Source: Candolleomyces eurysporus
Taxonomy: Eukaryota; Basidiomycota; Agaricomycetes; Agaricales; Psathyrellaceae
Direction of reading: 5' to 3'
Assembly (NCBI GenBank): GCA_027579435.1
Contig: JANBPK010000980.1
Coordinates: 1 to 41,636 of the forward strand
DNA length: 41,636 nucleotides
The notes beneath the pieces are model-generated. The model saw only the letters and a program-made list of their open reading frames with translations, had not been told where the DNA came from and did not search any database. The position numbers and the translations under genes are program-made. Positions 41,313 to 41,636 of the stretch are shown here, piece after piece (the stretch's first letter is position 1; each line of letters begins with the position of its first letter).

Positions 41313-41636
41313 TGATGCGCCGTCTGCGCGAACACCCTACAAAATTCGCGAACTTGTTCATGTTCTTCACGAATGGACTTATAAATAAGAAAGATCTTCA
41401 TGAAGTTGGGAAACGATAGAGTTGGAGTTTTCCCTGACTGCCAACTAAGCAGACTCCCCAGACGAGATAATAAAGTCAAGTACGACGGTTCAACGATGGT
41501 ACTTTAAGTTCGTGAAGACCTCGTGAACGTATCCGAAACAACTATAACAAGAATCGAAGCTATCTGATATGCCTGACCTGGCGAGGGACGATATCGGAGG
41601 GAGTTATGCGTACTACAAAGGGAATTCGCCCTGACA
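41313..41636 (-). repeat. Repeat R, copy 3 (inverted, cut by window end)
   Basis: Read on the minus strand it matches R copies 1 and 2 in order. On the plus strand it starts TGATGCGCCGTCTGCG and includes AAATTCGCGAACTTG, AAGTACGACGGTTC, GAACGTATCCGAA, GACCTGGCGAGG and ACTACAAAGGGA, and ends at CCCTGACA. It is more diverged than the other two copies. It begins abruptly inside the transposase 2 coding sequence. Confidence 0.7.

Overview
The window looks like a transposon graveyard from a filamentous basidiomycete, most likely an Agaricomycete. The evidence is the mix of element classes: Tad-like LINEs, Ty1/copia elements, a hAT transposase and two Tnp2/Plavaka-type transposases. Where a reading frame can be followed across a splice, the introns are 51-63 bp with GT-AG ends, which fits such fungi. 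I cannot name a species. I saw no rRNA, tRNA, CRISPR array or clearly intact host gene.

Positions 1-24.4 kb are nested retrotransposons. LINE A (minus, 1-2988) carries a 958-bp DNA transposon with 40-bp terminal inverted repeats. A copia pol (copia-1, plus, 2989-4946) is split by a solo LTR. LINE C (plus, 4947-9129) keeps endonuclease, reverse transcriptase and RNase H, but all are damaged. It is cut by copia-2 (minus, 9130-11953), which faces a copia gag on the opposite strand (11958-12527). LINE D (minus, 14309-18542) has an inverted 5' part (18543-19186) and two further insertions. LINE E (minus, 19373-22952) is broken by two solo LTRs and a 1.28-kb insertion, and abuts a copia-1 remnant (22953-24435). 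Several insertions can be proved by target-site duplications: GGCTA, TCRAG, CAAGT, ATAAT, CAGTG and CAATG.

Positions 24.4-26.9 kb hold unclassified repeats (families S, R and T here). One contains a 272-bp CACTG-ended MITE, and its empty site is visible in the other R copy. Positions 26.9-35.3 kb carry a decayed hAT transposase, one or two unknown spliced genes (one with a 201-bp tandem repeat) and a Plavaka-type transposase. That transposase spans four recognisable introns and has several TGA stops at probable arginine codons. This stretch is visibly poor in CpG.

Positions 36.9-41.6 kb are visibly richer in CpG. They hold a Gln-rich minus-strand frame, an unknown plus-strand gene with a convincing 63-bp intron, a Ser-rich frame, and a second Plavaka-type transposase. 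The latter is cut off by a third R repeat that runs out of the window. The genes do not form a cellular pathway; what they share is transposition machinery at different stages of decay. Isolated N bases, many beside homopolymers, show that the sequence is a draft, so single frameshifts need caution.
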